From Kallipyga gabonensis (GTDB taxonomy: Bacteria; Bacillota; Clostridia; Tissierellales; Peptoniphilaceae), in contig NZ_CXYV01000002.1 of the NCBI RefSeq assembly GCF_001286805.1, positions 868,001 to 932,000 of the forward strand: a stretch of 64,000 nt of DNA, written 5' to 3'. The notes below the pieces were generated by a model. The model searched no databases and was not told where the DNA came from. It was given only the letters and a program-made list of their open reading frames with translations. A program made the translations under genes and the position numbers. Positions 50,697 through 59,767 of the stretch are shown here, piece by piece. Position 1 is the first letter of the stretch. The number at the start of each line of letters is the position of its first letter.

Positions 50697-51554
50697 ATGG
50701 ATCAGTTAATTCAGCCAGTCATAATTATGTCCATCCTCGGCGCTCTCTTTGCATTAATGCTGGGGGTTGTTTCAAAACTTACCTATATTGAGGTGGATCC
50801 CAAGATCACCCAGGTTCGGGAAGCTCTTCCCGGAGCCAACTGTGGTGCCTGCGGCTATCCCGGTTGCGACAATATGGCGGAAGCCATCGCTACCGGTAAG
50901 GCTCCTGTCAATGGATGTCCTGTTGGCGGAGAGAAGTCAGCTTCTGCAATTGCCGCCATCATGGGGACGGATGCTTCCGCTTCCCAGCGGATGGTTGCCT
51001 CCGTCCACTGCCAGGGGGATAAGGACCACACCCGTGAACTTTTTGATTACTCCGGTGTAGATGATTGCCGGGTCATGACCAAGTCTTACGGGGGCTGCAA
51101 GTCCTGCCTCTACGGTTGCCTGGGCTGCGGTACCTGCCAGAAGGTCTGTGATTACGGGGCCATCAAAATGGTCAACGGCCTTGCTACTATCGATCAGGAA
51201 AAGTGCGTGGCCTGCATGAAGTGCATCAACACTTGCCCCAAGCACATCATCGACTTAGTACCCTACCATGCTCCGGCCTTGGTTAAGTGTTCCAACCCCG
51301 AATTCGGCAAGCCCGTTTCCGGAAACTGCTCCATCGGCTGCATCGGTTGTTCGCTCTGCACCCGACAGGCTCCTGAAGAATTCGCCATGGTTGGCAAGCT
51401 GGCCCGTCCTACATTCCATGAGGGCTATGACATGGAAAAGGCCCAGGCTGCAGCAGATAAGTGCCCGGGTAAGTGCATTGTCCTGGATCCTCACCCGGAC
51501 ATCAATGCCACTATTCCTGCGGACGAATCTCAAGTAGAAGTGACATCCAAATAA
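50697..51554 (+). CDS. rnfB: Rnf complex subunit RnfB
   Basis: A 285-residue subunit that accepts electrons from ferredoxin. An N-terminal membrane helix (VIIMSILGALFALMLGVVSK) is followed by the Fe-S domain GANCGACGYPGCDNMA, then a run of ferredoxin-type clusters: CLYGCLGCGTCQKVC, CVACMKCINTCPKH and CSIGCIGCSLC. It has more clusters than proteobacterial RnfB, as in Clostridia. The start is ATG 50697 with AAGGAGGAG upstream. It closes the operon and is followed by a terminator. Confidence 0.95.
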   Translation: MDQLIQPVIIMSILGALFALMLGVVSKLTYIEVDPKITQVREALPGANCGACGYPGCDNMAEAIATGKAPVNGCPVGGEKSASAIAAIMGTDASASQRMVASVHCQGDKDHTRELFDYSGVDDCRVMTKSYGGCKSCLYGCLGCGTCQKVCDYGAIKMVNGLATIDQEKCVACMKCINTCPKHIIDLVPYHAPALVKCSNPEFGKPVSGNCSIGCIGCSLCTRQAPEEFAMVGKLARPTFHEGYDMEKAQAAADKCPGKCIVLDPHPDINATIPADESQVEVTSK

Positions 51555-51569
51555 ATCACATAAAGAAAG

Positions 51570-51608
51570 AATCCCTTCTTCCCGTATTTCCGGTGAAGAA
51601 GGGATTTT
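51570..51608 (+). terminator. Terminator after rnfB
   Basis: A perfect 12-bp stem AATCCCTTCTTC (51570-51581) with GAAGAAGGGATT (51595-51606), then Ts. Confidence 0.93.
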
Positions 51609-51636
51609 TTTGAACGGTTTGACCCTCGGCCCTTTC

Positions 51637-51665
51637 TTGAAAGAGAAGGTTCCCTTTGCTAGAAT
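51637..51665 (+). promoter_or_regulatory. Promoter of the NusG-II/Gx transporter genes
   Basis: TTGAAA (51637-51642), a 17-base spacer and TAGAAT (51660-51665) with an extended TG. It implies a start near 51672 and so excludes the earlier ATG at 51664 as start of the next gene. Confidence 0.85.
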
Positions 51666-51687
51666 GAGTCAGAAAGTGGGGATAGCT

Positions 51688-52095
51688 ATGAAAATAGAAA
51701 AGTGGATGACGAAAGCGGACTTCCTTCTCATTTTACTTTTGGTAGGGGGGAGTCTCTTTTTTCTCATCGAACCCATCTTCCGGAGTCGGGGGGCCGGTCA
51801 ACGTTGGCTATCTGTTCAGGTGGATGGAAAGGTAGTGGACGAAATACGCCTTCTTCCAACAGAAGAAAAACAAGTCTATTCATACCGGACAGCCTATGGA
51901 ACGAACACTCTTGAAATTCAGGAAGGAAAGGTCTTTGTCTCGGAGGCCGACTGTCCCGACAAACTCTGTATGCGACAGGGTAAAATTTCCAGGGTGGGAG
52001 CCATGATCGTTTGCTTGCCCAACCGCTTTGTGGTGGAGATAAAATCGGAAAGGGCTAATGGTAATTCCGGCCAGCCGGATGTCATCTTGCACTAG
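51688..52095 (+). CDS. NusG domain II-containing membrane-anchored protein
   Basis: A 135-residue protein with one N-terminal membrane helix (ADFLLILLLVGGSLFFLIEP) and an outward beta domain of the NusG-II type: VQVDGKVVDEIRLLP, NTLEIQEGKVFVSEADCPDKLCMRQGKIS and IVCLPNRFVVEI. The Cys pair DCPDKLC and the later Cys are conserved in the family. Function is unknown; in Firmicutes it usually precedes a Gx transporter gene, as here, nine bases downstream. ATG 51688 has a weak GTGGGGAT site. Confidence 0.88.
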   Translation: MKIEKWMTKADFLLILLLVGGSLFFLIEPIFRSRGAGQRWLSVQVDGKVVDEIRLLPTEEKQVYSYRTAYGTNTLEIQEGKVFVSEADCPDKLCMRQGKISRVGAMIVCLPNRFVVEIKSERANGNSGQPDVILH

Positions 52096-52104
52096 GAGAT
52101 TTTC

Positions 52105-52626
52105 ATGAAAACGAGAAAAATGGTCTTTGTTGCTATCTTAACTTCTCTGGCCCTGGTGATCTCCCTTTTTGAACACTACTTTCCGGTTCCGGTGGGTATT
52201 CCCGGAGCAAAGCTGGGGCTATCCAACCTGGTCATCCTGACCGCTATCGCTGCCTTTGGGCCAAAGGAAGGATTCACTATTGCCATTCTCAAATCCTTTC
52301 TTCTCATGCTCTTAACCGGTGCGGTTACCTCCTTCTTTTATTCCCTGGCGGGTGCTATTCTTGCTTCACTTGCCATGAGTCTGTCACTTCGCTTTCTGGT
52401 TCCCCCTCTGTCAGTAGTGGGGGTTAGTGAATTGGGGGCTTTTGCCCATAATCTCGGCCAGGTTTTGGTAGCTGCTTTTGTTCTGGACAATTCGTCCATA
52501 TTCTACTACCTTCCCATTATGACCCTGGTGGGTGCGGCCTCGGGCCTTTTCATCGGCTTGGCTGCTCACCAGGTGACCAATCACCTGAAGAAAATCTATC
52601 GGTCAACTTCGCCCCCTTCTCCATAA
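52105..52626 (+). CDS. Gx transporter family membrane protein
   Basis: A 173-residue protein with five to six membrane helices of the ECF-substrate-component-like family (older name: heptaprenyl diphosphate synthase component I). VGIPGAKLGLSNLVILTAIAAFG and VGVSELGAFAHNLGQVLVA are family blocks. The substrate is unknown and no ECF ATPase genes are near. ATG 52105 follows TAGGAG and the gene is probably co-transcribed with its neighbour. Confidence 0.88.
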   Translation: MKTRKMVFVAILTSLALVISLFEHYFPVPVGIPGAKLGLSNLVILTAIAAFGPKEGFTIAILKSFLLMLLTGAVTSFFYSLAGAILASLAMSLSLRFLVPPLSVVGVSELGAFAHNLGQVLVAAFVLDNSSIFYYLPIMTLVGAASGLFIGLAAHQVTNHLKKIYRSTSPPSP

Positions 52627-52642
52627 TGAGGAGGAATTTACC

Positions 52643-53338
52643 ATGGAGGAAAAGATTCGCAATTTGACCATTAAAGAGTACCCCAGCTATGATCGCCCGA
52701 TGGAAAAACTGGTCGGACGAGGGAAAGAAGCTCTCTCTGAAGAGGAACTATTAGCCATCCTTATCGGGTCGGGTACTCCCTCTCGAAACGCACTTGAGCT
52801 TGCGGACACAATATTAAGGCAAGATAAATTGAGAACGTGGATTTTGACGGCAACTGTGGAGGAATTGACCAATTTTGAAGGTATTGGCCCTGCCAAGGCC
52901 TGCCGGATTATTGCCGGATTGGAGTTGGGTAAAAGGCTCAATACCACTCGATCTTTCCAGGCCATATCCCTTTCCACCCCTCGTTCAGTTTTTCATTATC
53001 TCTCCACTCTTTTTCAGGGAGAAAAACAGGAACACTTTGTATGCCTCTATCTGGATGCTCAAAACCGGCCTTTCCGCCAAAGCCTCATTTCCCTGGGTAC
53101 TTTAACCCAGACCCTGGTTCATCCTCGGGAAGTTTTTCGTGGAGCCATCCGGTCCGGAGCCAATGCTATCCTGGTTGCCCATAACCATCCCTCCGGGGAT
53201 CCGGAACCCTCCTGGGAGGATATCTCCATTACCAAACGACTCCATAAGGTTGGAGAAATTGTGGGAATTCCCCTCATCGACCACATGGTTGTAGGAGAAA
53301 AAGCTTATGTTTCGATGAAGGAAAGAAAAATCATTTGA
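52643..53338 (+). CDS. radC: RadC/JAB-domain protein
   Basis: A 231-residue protein: N-terminal UPF0758 helix-hairpin-helix part (RGKEALSEEELLAILIGSG, FEGIGPAKACRI) and a JAMM metalloprotease-like domain with HNHPSGDPEPSWEDISITK. Despite the name no repair role is established. It lies between the Gx transporter and mreB, the same place as in Bacillus (radC-mreB). ATG 52643 has GAGGAGG upstream. Confidence 0.95.
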   Translation: MEEKIRNLTIKEYPSYDRPMEKLVGRGKEALSEEELLAILIGSGTPSRNALELADTILRQDKLRTWILTATVEELTNFEGIGPAKACRIIAGLELGKRLNTTRSFQAISLSTPRSVFHYLSTLFQGEKQEHFVCLYLDAQNRPFRQSLISLGTLTQTLVHPREVFRGAIRSGANAILVAHNHPSGDPEPSWEDISITKRLHKVGEIVGIPLIDHMVVGEKAYVSMKERKII

Positions 53339-53349
53339 AGCGATCAAAG

Positions 53350-53376
53350 AATCCAGGCGAAAGTCTGGATTTTTTA
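53350..53376 (+). terminator. Terminator after radC
   Basis: AATCCAGGC (53350-53358) pairs with GTCTGGATT (53363-53371) with a GAAA tetraloop and five Ts. Confidence 0.82.
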
Positions 53377-53454
53377 ACGAAAGAAACACAGGACCCCCTT
53401 TATCCATTACAATAAGAGAAGAGATATGAGATACAATAAAAAAAAACGTCAAAG

Positions 53455-53470
53455 GGTCGGATTACCGACC
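53455..53470 (+). promoter_or_regulatory. Hairpin in the mreB leader
   Basis: GGTCGG (53455-53460) and CCGACC (53465-53470) form a perfect stem with loop ATTA, 36 bases before mreB and without a T-tract. No confident promoter was found in 53377-53454. Confidence 0.4.
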
Positions 53471-53506
53471 GTTCAAGTTTGAGGAAAAGATAGGGAGTCA
53501 CCATCT

Positions 53507-54538
53507 ATGAAATACTTTCGTATCCTAGCACCTGATATTGCTATTGATATGGGTTCAGCAAACACCCTGGTCGCCAGGATTGATAAGGGAATCATCCTCC
53601 GCGAGCCGACGGTGGTTGCCCTTGACCTGGATAAAAAAGAAGTCATTACCGTAGGACAGGCGGCCAAGGACCTGATCGGCAAGTCTCCGGACAACGTCAT
53701 CGCTATCCGCCCCCTCCGGGACGGGGTTATATCCGATTTTGAACTGACCCAGGCCTTGCTGGAATACTACATCCGAAAAGCCAGCCCGGGAATATCTATG
53801 GTCGCTCCACGGGTAGCCATCTCTATTCCCTCAGGTGCAACGGATGTGGAACAGAGGGCTCTTCAGGATGCTGTTCTTCAGTCAGGTTCCCGGGATGTTA
53901 TTTTGATCGAGGAGCCGGTTGCATCCGCCTATGGAGCCCGGTTGATTGATCCTGACCGGCCCAGTCAGGCTGCTCTGATTGTTGACCTGGGGGCAGGAAC
54001 GGCAGAGTCGGCGATCGTAACGGGCTATGGAGTGATTACTTCAGAGATACTCCGAAAAGGCGGGGAAAACCTGGACGGTCGGATAAAAAATAAACTTAAA
54101 GAAAGTTATGATCTCATTATCGGAGACAATACCGCAGAAAATATTAAAAACGGAATTGCCTCTTTCCGTAAAGACAAGCAGACCACGGCAATGGAAGTGG
54201 GAGGGAGAGATGCCCTCTCCGGAATGCCCCGGTCCGTCGATATTTATGCCTCCGATGTGTATGATGAACTAACCGCTTATGCCGATGACCTCATTGACAC
54301 TATCCGTCGGACGGTGGAGAAAACGCCTCCTGAAGTCGCCTCGGATGTCATCAGCCGGGGAATCCATTTAACCGGTGGGTTGGCCCTTCTCGATGGAATA
54401 GGGGAATACCTTCAGGAAACCCTGCTTATGCCGGTGCATGTTTCCAAAGCTCCCGCGGAAGACGCCATCCAAGGCTCTCTGATGATCATGAAAAAGCTGG
54501 ATAAAGACTTAAAGGGGAAGAAAAATGATTCGATATAA
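53507..54538 (+). CDS. mreB: Rod-shape determining protein MreB
   Basis: A 343-residue actin homologue that forms membrane-bound filaments guiding wall synthesis. Phosphate 1 motif IDMGSANTLVA, phosphate 2 VDLGAGTAESAIV and adenosine motif LTGGLALLDGIGEYL are intact. It starts at ATG 53507 with only a weak GATAGGGAG site. Its 3' end overlaps mreC by 14 bases. Presence of mreBCD suggests a rod or ovoid rather than strictly coccoid cell. Confidence 0.95.
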   Translation: MKYFRILAPDIAIDMGSANTLVARIDKGIILREPTVVALDLDKKEVITVGQAAKDLIGKSPDNVIAIRPLRDGVISDFELTQALLEYYIRKASPGISMVAPRVAISIPSGATDVEQRALQDAVLQSGSRDVILIEEPVASAYGARLIDPDRPSQAALIVDLGAGTAESAIVTGYGVITSEILRKGGENLDGRIKNKLKESYDLIIGDNTAENIKNGIASFRKDKQTTAMEVGGRDALSGMPRSVDIYASDVYDELTAYADDLIDTIRRTVEKTPPEVASDVISRGIHLTGGLALLDGIGEYLQETLLMPVHVSKAPAEDAIQGSLMIMKKLDKDLKGKKNDSI

Positions 54539-55439
54539 AAGAAAAAAGAAGTCCTATTCTTTTATCGTGACCTTGGGTCTGCTCATCCTCTTAATTCTTT
54601 TTTCACAGAGAAATCCTCAAACATCCGCTCTCCCGTCCAAAATCTTAAACACGGTCATTTCACCGGTGAATTCGGTTTTTTATACCATTTCCCAGTCTGC
54701 ACAGGACCTCTATGATCGGGTCTTCGGCGACCGGGCCAGCCAGGCAAAAATTGATCGACTTATAAAGGAAAACAAGGCCCTGACGGAAAAGGTACAGCGT
54801 CTGGGCAATGTGGTAGCGGACTCTGAGGTTCTCAGGGAATCGGCAAAATTACGTGCCCTTAACCCGGATAAAATGGTGGAAGCCCATATCTCCGGTATGG
54901 ATCCCTCCAATCATTTTATCCGCTTCACCATTAACAAGGGAATGACCTCAGGAATTCGGGAGGGAGATGTCGTCATCGAAGGCGTCAAGACGGAAGAAGG
55001 TTATTCCTCAGCGGGTTTAGTAGGAAAGGTAGTAGAAGTCGGCCCAACCTATGCCAAGGTCTCTTCTCTTATGGACCAGGCTAACAACGTATCCGTTCTT
55101 TTTGCCGAATCCACCGGCTATGGGATCATCAATTCCCGAGATGCTGAATCCTTTTTTGGTTATCTCCTGGATCCTTCAACCCCGGTTAAGGAGGGGGAGA
55201 CAGTGGTCAGCTCCGGAATGGGAGGCGTTTATCCACGGGGACTTTATGTCGGCCAGGTTTCTAAGGTCGAAACGGCTAAAGATGGTTTGACGAAAAATGT
55301 CGCCATTCGGTCGGTCATCGATTTTAATCGGCTTTACGACCTCCTGGTCTTCCACCCGGAGGATCCTATCAATACCGGAGAGGGAGAGTCCTCTGCCCAT
55401 CAGGCCGGGTCCGGCGACCAAGGAGGAAAACATGAATAA
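54525..55439 (+). CDS. mreC: Rod-shape determining protein MreC
   Basis: A 304-residue protein with one N-terminal membrane helix (SFIVTLGLLILLILFSQ), a coiled coil (about residues 65-105, IDRLIKENKALTEKVQRLG) and the outward double beta-barrel domain with NKGMTSGIREGDVVI and VVSSGMGGVYPRGLYVGQV. It links MreB to the PBP2/RodA synthase. The C-terminus is a polar tail of about 30 residues. The start ATG 54525 is in the end of mreB. Confidence 0.94.
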   Translation: MIRYKRKKKSYSFIVTLGLLILLILFSQRNPQTSALPSKILNTVISPVNSVFYTISQSAQDLYDRVFGDRASQAKIDRLIKENKALTEKVQRLGNVVADSEVLRESAKLRALNPDKMVEAHISGMDPSNHFIRFTINKGMTSGIREGDVVIEGVKTEEGYSSAGLVGKVVEVGPTYAKVSSLMDQANNVSVLFAESTGYGIINSRDAESFFGYLLDPSTPVKEGETVVSSGMGGVYPRGLYVGQVSKVETAKDGLTKNVAIRSVIDFNRLYDLLVFHPEDPINTGEGESSAHQAGSGDQGGKHE

Positions 55440-55932
55440 AAAGCGTTTTGCCCTGGTTATTCTGGTCACTCAGATTCTTCAAGCAACAGTCCTTTCCCGC
55501 CTGGAAATATGGGGAGCATGTCCGACGATCAACATTCCCCTCACCATTGTTTTGGCCATCTTTTATGGCCCTAAATGGGGAGGATACACCGGCTTGGGGC
55601 TGGGGCTTTTGGAAGATGTGATGTTTGCCCCTGTCCTCGGCGTTCGGGCTCTCATTTACTTCCTCCTGGGAACTTTTGTAGGCAACTTCATGAAGAATAC
55701 AGCCAATCGGATTCCAACGGGCCTTCTGGTTACGGTTCTGGCCACCTTATTTCGCTGGGCCATCTCCAGTCTGATTTATCTGGTTCTTCGCATTCCCTTC
55801 ACCTTCACCCACTATTGGAAGGGACCGCTGTTTGCGGAATGCCTTTTGAATGGCCTCCTCTACCTCTTGGTTCTGTTTGTCTTATCTCGCACCATTCCCT
55901 CCCGCCCACTCCGGAAATTTACCGGCCTTTAA
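55432..55932 (+). CDS. mreD: Rod-shape determining protein MreD
   Basis: A 166-residue integral membrane protein with about five helices. INIPLTIVLAIFYGPKWGGYTG and GLLEDVMFAPVLGVRALIYFL are typical of MreD. The start is ATG 55432 with AAGGAGG upstream, overlapping mreC by eight bases; the frame is open further upstream inside mreC and that part is not used. Confidence 0.9.
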   Translation: MNKKRFALVILVTQILQATVLSRLEIWGACPTINIPLTIVLAIFYGPKWGGYTGLGLGLLEDVMFAPVLGVRALIYFLLGTFVGNFMKNTANRIPTGLLVTVLATLFRWAISSLIYLVLRIPFTFTHYWKGPLFAECLLNGLLYLLVLFVLSRTIPSRPLRKFTGL

Positions 55933-55967
55933 CTTCGGCGGACCCTGTAATTAGTTAGGTTGTTGTC

Positions 55968-58900
55968 ATGAAAAAGACCCGTAATTTGCGTTCCAATATC
56001 ATTATCATCTTCCTTTTTATCCTTATGGGTGCTTTGGTTTGGAAGCTCTTTCATCTTATGATCCTTAACGGAGAATATTACCGAAATATATCCGCCTCGA
56101 AACGGACCAAGGAAATACAAATTACTGCTCCAAGAGGGAATATTTATGACCGGAACGGGGTTCTCCTGGCAGGAACCCGGATTTCCTATGCCGTTCAGTC
56201 CTACAAGGATGAATTTCTCAATCTCGATAAGGAGGAAAGAGATCAAACATTAACCCAACTCGTTCTCTATATGGATGAGGATGGGGTGGATTACCTGGAT
56301 GAGTTTCCCATTTCTTCCTTCATCTTTTGTTACAAGGATCCGGAGGATTATTTCAAGGAAGCCACGACCCCCCAAAGTCTGGCCGAAAAAACCATGATTC
56401 AAAAGGACCTGACTGACGAATGGTTGAAGATGGTCTACGAATACGAGGGTAAGGAAGGTAATTATCAGGTCTCGATCGCTGATCGAGCACTTAAAGCATT
56501 TTCCTTAAAAGGCCATGCCCTCCCCTTAACGATGGAGGGGGGAAAAAAAGAAAAGCTTGTTTTTGATAAGAAAAATCCCAAGTACGATACGTTTTTGGAA
56601 GCGGGGAAGATCAAAAATCAAAATGATCCCATGGCTCTTCTCTCGGATATGGTCAAGGAGAATCCAACAATTCTGACTCAAATCATGGGCCATCCTGCTG
56701 CCCGGAAAATGGCTTTTGACCTCATGAAGGAAAAGAAGGTAGAAGGGAAGTTGACTCTTTCTCCCTATGCCTATACCTACAAGGAAGCTCTTTTGCAGAA
56801 AAAAGGCCTTTTTCACCAGCGCTTCCCCGGAGTAAGTGCTGACTCCACCGCCAGGCAGGACTTTACTACCATGGTTACGGCTTCAGCCTTGAAGGATTTT
56901 TTAACCTCCATGGCGGTAGGAGAGGAGAACCACTTCAACATTCCCGCAGAAGCTTTAATCAACCGGCTTACTCCCTTAGAAAAAAACCTCAATTTAACCT
57001 ACCGGATCCAATCCGATGCGAAATCGGTATCGATTGAATATGAGAAGACGGAAGATACGGAAGAGAAGCCTGTCGACCGGCTTATCCGTCTTGCCAAGGC
57101 TCATCATCTGCTGGAAGATCTTATCGTTGATGATGATTTTAAGGGGCTTGCCCAGGATGCTCTTTTTGGGGCAGGCCTCTATCCGGGCATAGATATAAAG
57201 CATTGGACCTATGGACTGGAAAAAGACCATGCTGACTTTCTCAAGCGGTATAAGCTGGAGGATATGGGACCGGACTTGGCCTTTTCTACCCTTTTAGAAA
57301 AAAGAAAACTTCCCAGCACAGGCGATACGATTTGGGATTATGGAAAACTCGTTACGGAAGGTCGAATCATATGGCAGGCGGATTATGCCTATACTCCGGT
57401 TAACCTTTGTTACGAACTTTCCCCTCGGGCGGTGGCTAAGATCCAGGAGAATATTCCTGATCTGACCGGACTCATGGTCTCCCGTGAATCCATTCGCTTC
57501 TATCCCAATGGTAGTCTGGCGTCTCATGTTTTGGGCTATATTGGGAAAATCGCCAGTGAGGCCGAGGTTCAGAAATACATCAAAGAGAAAAAATACCAGC
57601 CTAATGAATTAGTGGGGAAAACCGGTGTGGAGGAGGCCTTTGAGGATACCCTCCATGGGGTTAACGGTATACAGGTGGTCATGATCGATTCCAACGGTAA
57701 CCGTACAGAGACTCTTTCAAAAACGGAACCCAAGGCCGGAAACAACCTCTACTTGACGATTGATGCTAATTTCCAACGGCAATCGGAAGAAATTGTAAAA
57801 AATGGTCTTCTTTCCATTAAACATGGGATTAGTTACCAGTCTCCATGGGGGAATTACAGCGGAATTACCGGGTCCGCCAGCTTGAATTCAGGTTCCTCTA
57901 TCTCTGTCGATCCTAAGACCGGGGAACTCCTTTCTATGGTCTCCTATCCGGACTATGATCCAAACTTCTTCGTCACCGGGATTTCCCAGTCCGATTGGAA
58001 GAGGCTCAATGATGAGGAAAATCCTGATGAAAATAAGCCCAAACCCTTGCTTAACCTCACAACCCAATCTTCGGTACAACCGGGGTCCATCTTTAAGACC
58101 GTAGTCGGCATATCCAGCGTGGAACACGGTCTTAACCCTCGAGCCACCGTCAATTGTACCGGTTATATGGATATTGGTGATCAACGCTTCCGTTGCTGGA
58201 TCTACCACCAGGGAGGATCCCATGGTCCAATGAATCTTTATTCGGCCCTTCGAGAATCCTGTAACTATTATTTCTATGTTCTGGGCTTGGGTTATGATCC
58301 TAAAGGAAACGCCGCCCCAAAATTCAAGCTGGAAATTGACGAGCTGGGGAAGACAGCTAGAGAACTTGGAATGGATCAGCCTTCGGGACTGGAGATTAAC
58401 ATTCCTCGTGAGGCACCCTCTTCCATCCCCTCCAAGGAGAAAAAGGTGGCCTTATCCAAGACCCTTCTTCGCCGGTTTCTGGATGCCAACCTGGCCAGCT
58501 ATAAAAAAGAAGGACTCAAGAAAAATCCATCCATCATTAAGGAAGATAGCAATCGAATTTTGTCCTGGTTGGATGAGGAAAAACCCATTTCCAGAAACGC
58601 AGTGATTGAACGTTTGGATAAGTTGGGCTATGAACCGATGACCCCACTGGAGGGAAAAAACGAAGGTCTGGCAGACATCTTGAAGTATTCTTATTTTAAC
58701 CAGATTCAATGGACCTCAGCTGATTCAGTAAACACCATGATCGGTCAGGGGCAAAACGCTTACTCTCCCGTGACCATGCTCAAAGTGGACCAAACGATCG
58801 CTAATCTGGGTCAGTCCTATGATTTTACTTTGGTGAGAGAAATTAGAGGTTCCGACAACAAGACTATGGTGTATAAGCAATCACCGAAGAAGAAGGAAGC

Positions 58901-59330
58901 CAAAATTTCCCCTCAAGTCTTCAAGGAAGTCCAGGAGGGGATGCGGCAGGCTTCAGCCAGCTTTTACCGGATCAATAATACTGTTCCTTTCCACCTGGCT
59001 CATAAGACCGGAACGGCAACCCGGGAGCAGATTGACCCGAGAACCGGGCGTTACTTTGCCCCCTATTGTTGGATTATGGGCTTTGCCCCCTTTGAAGATC
59101 CAAAGATTGCCACAGTGATCTTCTATCCTGTGGGCGATTCCTCTGTCAATGCCGTACCCATGCTCAGAGACCACGCCGCCGCCTATTTGAAGACAGATCC
59201 TTCCAACGAGGCCTATGACTCGTCTTACTATTCAGGTTATGAAAGCTACCAGCCCATGAAAGCCAGGAACATTGATGTTCAGGAAAGTAAGCCTGAAAAC
59301 AGTGAAGAAGAGGATAACCATGCTGAGTAG
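55968..59330 (+). CDS. mrdA: Large class B penicillin-binding protein (PBP2-type transpeptidase)
   Basis: A 1120-residue wall transpeptidase, far longer than the 600-750 of usual PBP2. An N-terminal membrane helix (IIIIFLFILMGALVWKLFHL) is followed by the pedestal start APRGNIYDRNGVLLA. About 400 residues with little recognisable conservation come next, then the pedestal motif GKTGVEEAFEDTLHG near residue 547. Active-site motifs are Ser707-Ile-Phe-Lys, Ser764-Cys-Asn and Lys1013-Thr-Gly-Thr. SxN and KTG are 249 residues apart, so the catalytic domain also has an insertion. It ends in an acidic tail. It follows mreBCD and would cross-link lateral wall with RodA, which is not in the window. Confidence 0.9.
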   Translation: MKKTRNLRSNIIIIFLFILMGALVWKLFHLMILNGEYYRNISASKRTKEIQITAPRGNIYDRNGVLLAGTRISYAVQSYKDEFLNLDKEERDQTLTQLVLYMDEDGVDYLDEFPISSFIFCYKDPEDYFKEATTPQSLAEKTMIQKDLTDEWLKMVYEYEGKEGNYQVSIADRALKAFSLKGHALPLTMEGGKKEKLVFDKKNPKYDTFLEAGKIKNQNDPMALLSDMVKENPTILTQIMGHPAARKMAFDLMKEKKVEGKLTLSPYAYTYKEALLQKKGLFHQRFPGVSADSTARQDFTTMVTASALKDFLTSMAVGEENHFNIPAEALINRLTPLEKNLNLTYRIQSDAKSVSIEYEKTEDTEEKPVDRLIRLAKAHHLLEDLIVDDDFKGLAQDALFGAGLYPGIDIKHWTYGLEKDHADFLKRYKLEDMGPDLAFSTLLEKRKLPSTGDTIWDYGKLVTEGRIIWQADYAYTPVNLCYELSPRAVAKIQENIPDLTGLMVSRESIRFYPNGSLASHVLGYIGKIASEAEVQKYIKEKKYQPNELVGKTGVEEAFEDTLHGVNGIQVVMIDSNGNRTETLSKTEPKAGNNLYLTIDANFQRQSEEIVKNGLLSIKHGISYQSPWGNYSGITGSASLNSGSSISVDPKTGELLSMVSYPDYDPNFFVTGISQSDWKRLNDEENPDENKPKPLLNLTTQSSVQPGSIFKTVVGISSVEHGLNPRATVNCTGYMDIGDQRFRCWIYHQGGSHGPMNLYSALRESCNYYFYVLGLGYDPKGNAAPKFKLEIDELGKTARELGMDQPSGLEINIPREAPSSIPSKEKKVALSKTLLRRFLDANLASYKKEGLKKNPSIIKEDSNRILSWLDEEKPISRNAVIERLDKLGYEPMTPLEGKNEGLADILKYSYFNQIQWTSADSVNTMIGQGQNAYSPVTMLKVDQTIANLGQSYDFTLVREIRGSDNKTMVYKQSPKKKEAKISPQVFKEVQEGMRQASASFYRINNTVPFHLAHKTGTATREQIDPRTGRYFAPYCWIMGFAPFEDPKIATVIFYPVGDSSVNAVPMLRDHAAAYLKTDPSNEAYDSSYYSGYESYQPMKARNIDVQESKPENSEEEDNHAE

Positions 59331-59333
59331 GAC

Positions 59334-59362
59334 TTGCTCGTTGTGATTTCTTCTGCTATAAT
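59334..59362 (+). promoter_or_regulatory. rplU-prp-rpmA promoter
   Basis: TTGCTC (59334-59339), a 17-base spacer and a consensus TATAAT (59357-59362) with an extended TG (59354-59355), immediately after the PBP2 gene. Confidence 0.87.
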
Positions 59363-59369
59363 TACTTGA

Positions 59370-59458
59370 TGTGTAACCGCTCAGAAGAGGTTTTTCGTAA
59401 ATTGAGAAGTCTTTGTCTCAATACCTCCATTGGCGAGTCTAACAGAACGGAGAGAGAT
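59370..59458 (+). promoter_or_regulatory. L21 leader-type regulatory RNA
   Basis: The 90-base untranslated region between promoter and rplU can fold: ATTGAGA (59401-59407) with TCTCAAT (59416-59422) sits inside GAGGT (from 59387) with ACCTC (59423-59427). Firmicutes rplU operons carry a conserved L21 leader at this place. I see the fold and position but have not compared it with the covariance model. Confidence 0.5.
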
Positions 59459-59767
59459 ATGTACGCAGTAATTAAAACCGGTGGTAAGCAGTACCAAGTT
59501 GAAGAAGGACAAGTTCTTCGCATTGAAAAGGTCAAGGGCGAGGTTGGCGATAAGATTGCCCTGGATCAGGTTTTAGTGGTCGGCGGTGATAGCCTGAAGG
59601 TGGGCAAGCCCTATCTTGAAGGGGCAAAGGTGGAAGCCACGATCAAAGCCCAGGATCGGGCAAAAAAGATCATCGTCGGAAAGTTCAAGGCAAAAAAAGG
59701 TTATAAGAGAAAACAGGGTCATCGTCAACCCTACACCCTGATTTCCATCGACCACATCCAGGGCTAA
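59459..59767 (+). CDS. rplU: 50S ribosomal protein L21
   Basis: A 102-residue L21, normal length, binding 23S rRNA near L20. The blocks MYAVIKTGGKQYQVEEGQVL and KAKKGYKRKQGHRQPYT are typical. The start ATG 59459 has GGAGAGAG upstream; the longer open frame from 59366 covers the leader RNA and is rejected. Its stop overlaps the prp start by one base. Confidence 0.97.
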   Translation: MYAVIKTGGKQYQVEEGQVLRIEKVKGEVGDKIALDQVLVVGGDSLKVGKPYLEGAKVEATIKAQDRAKKIIVGKFKAKKGYKRKQGHRQPYTLISIDHIQG

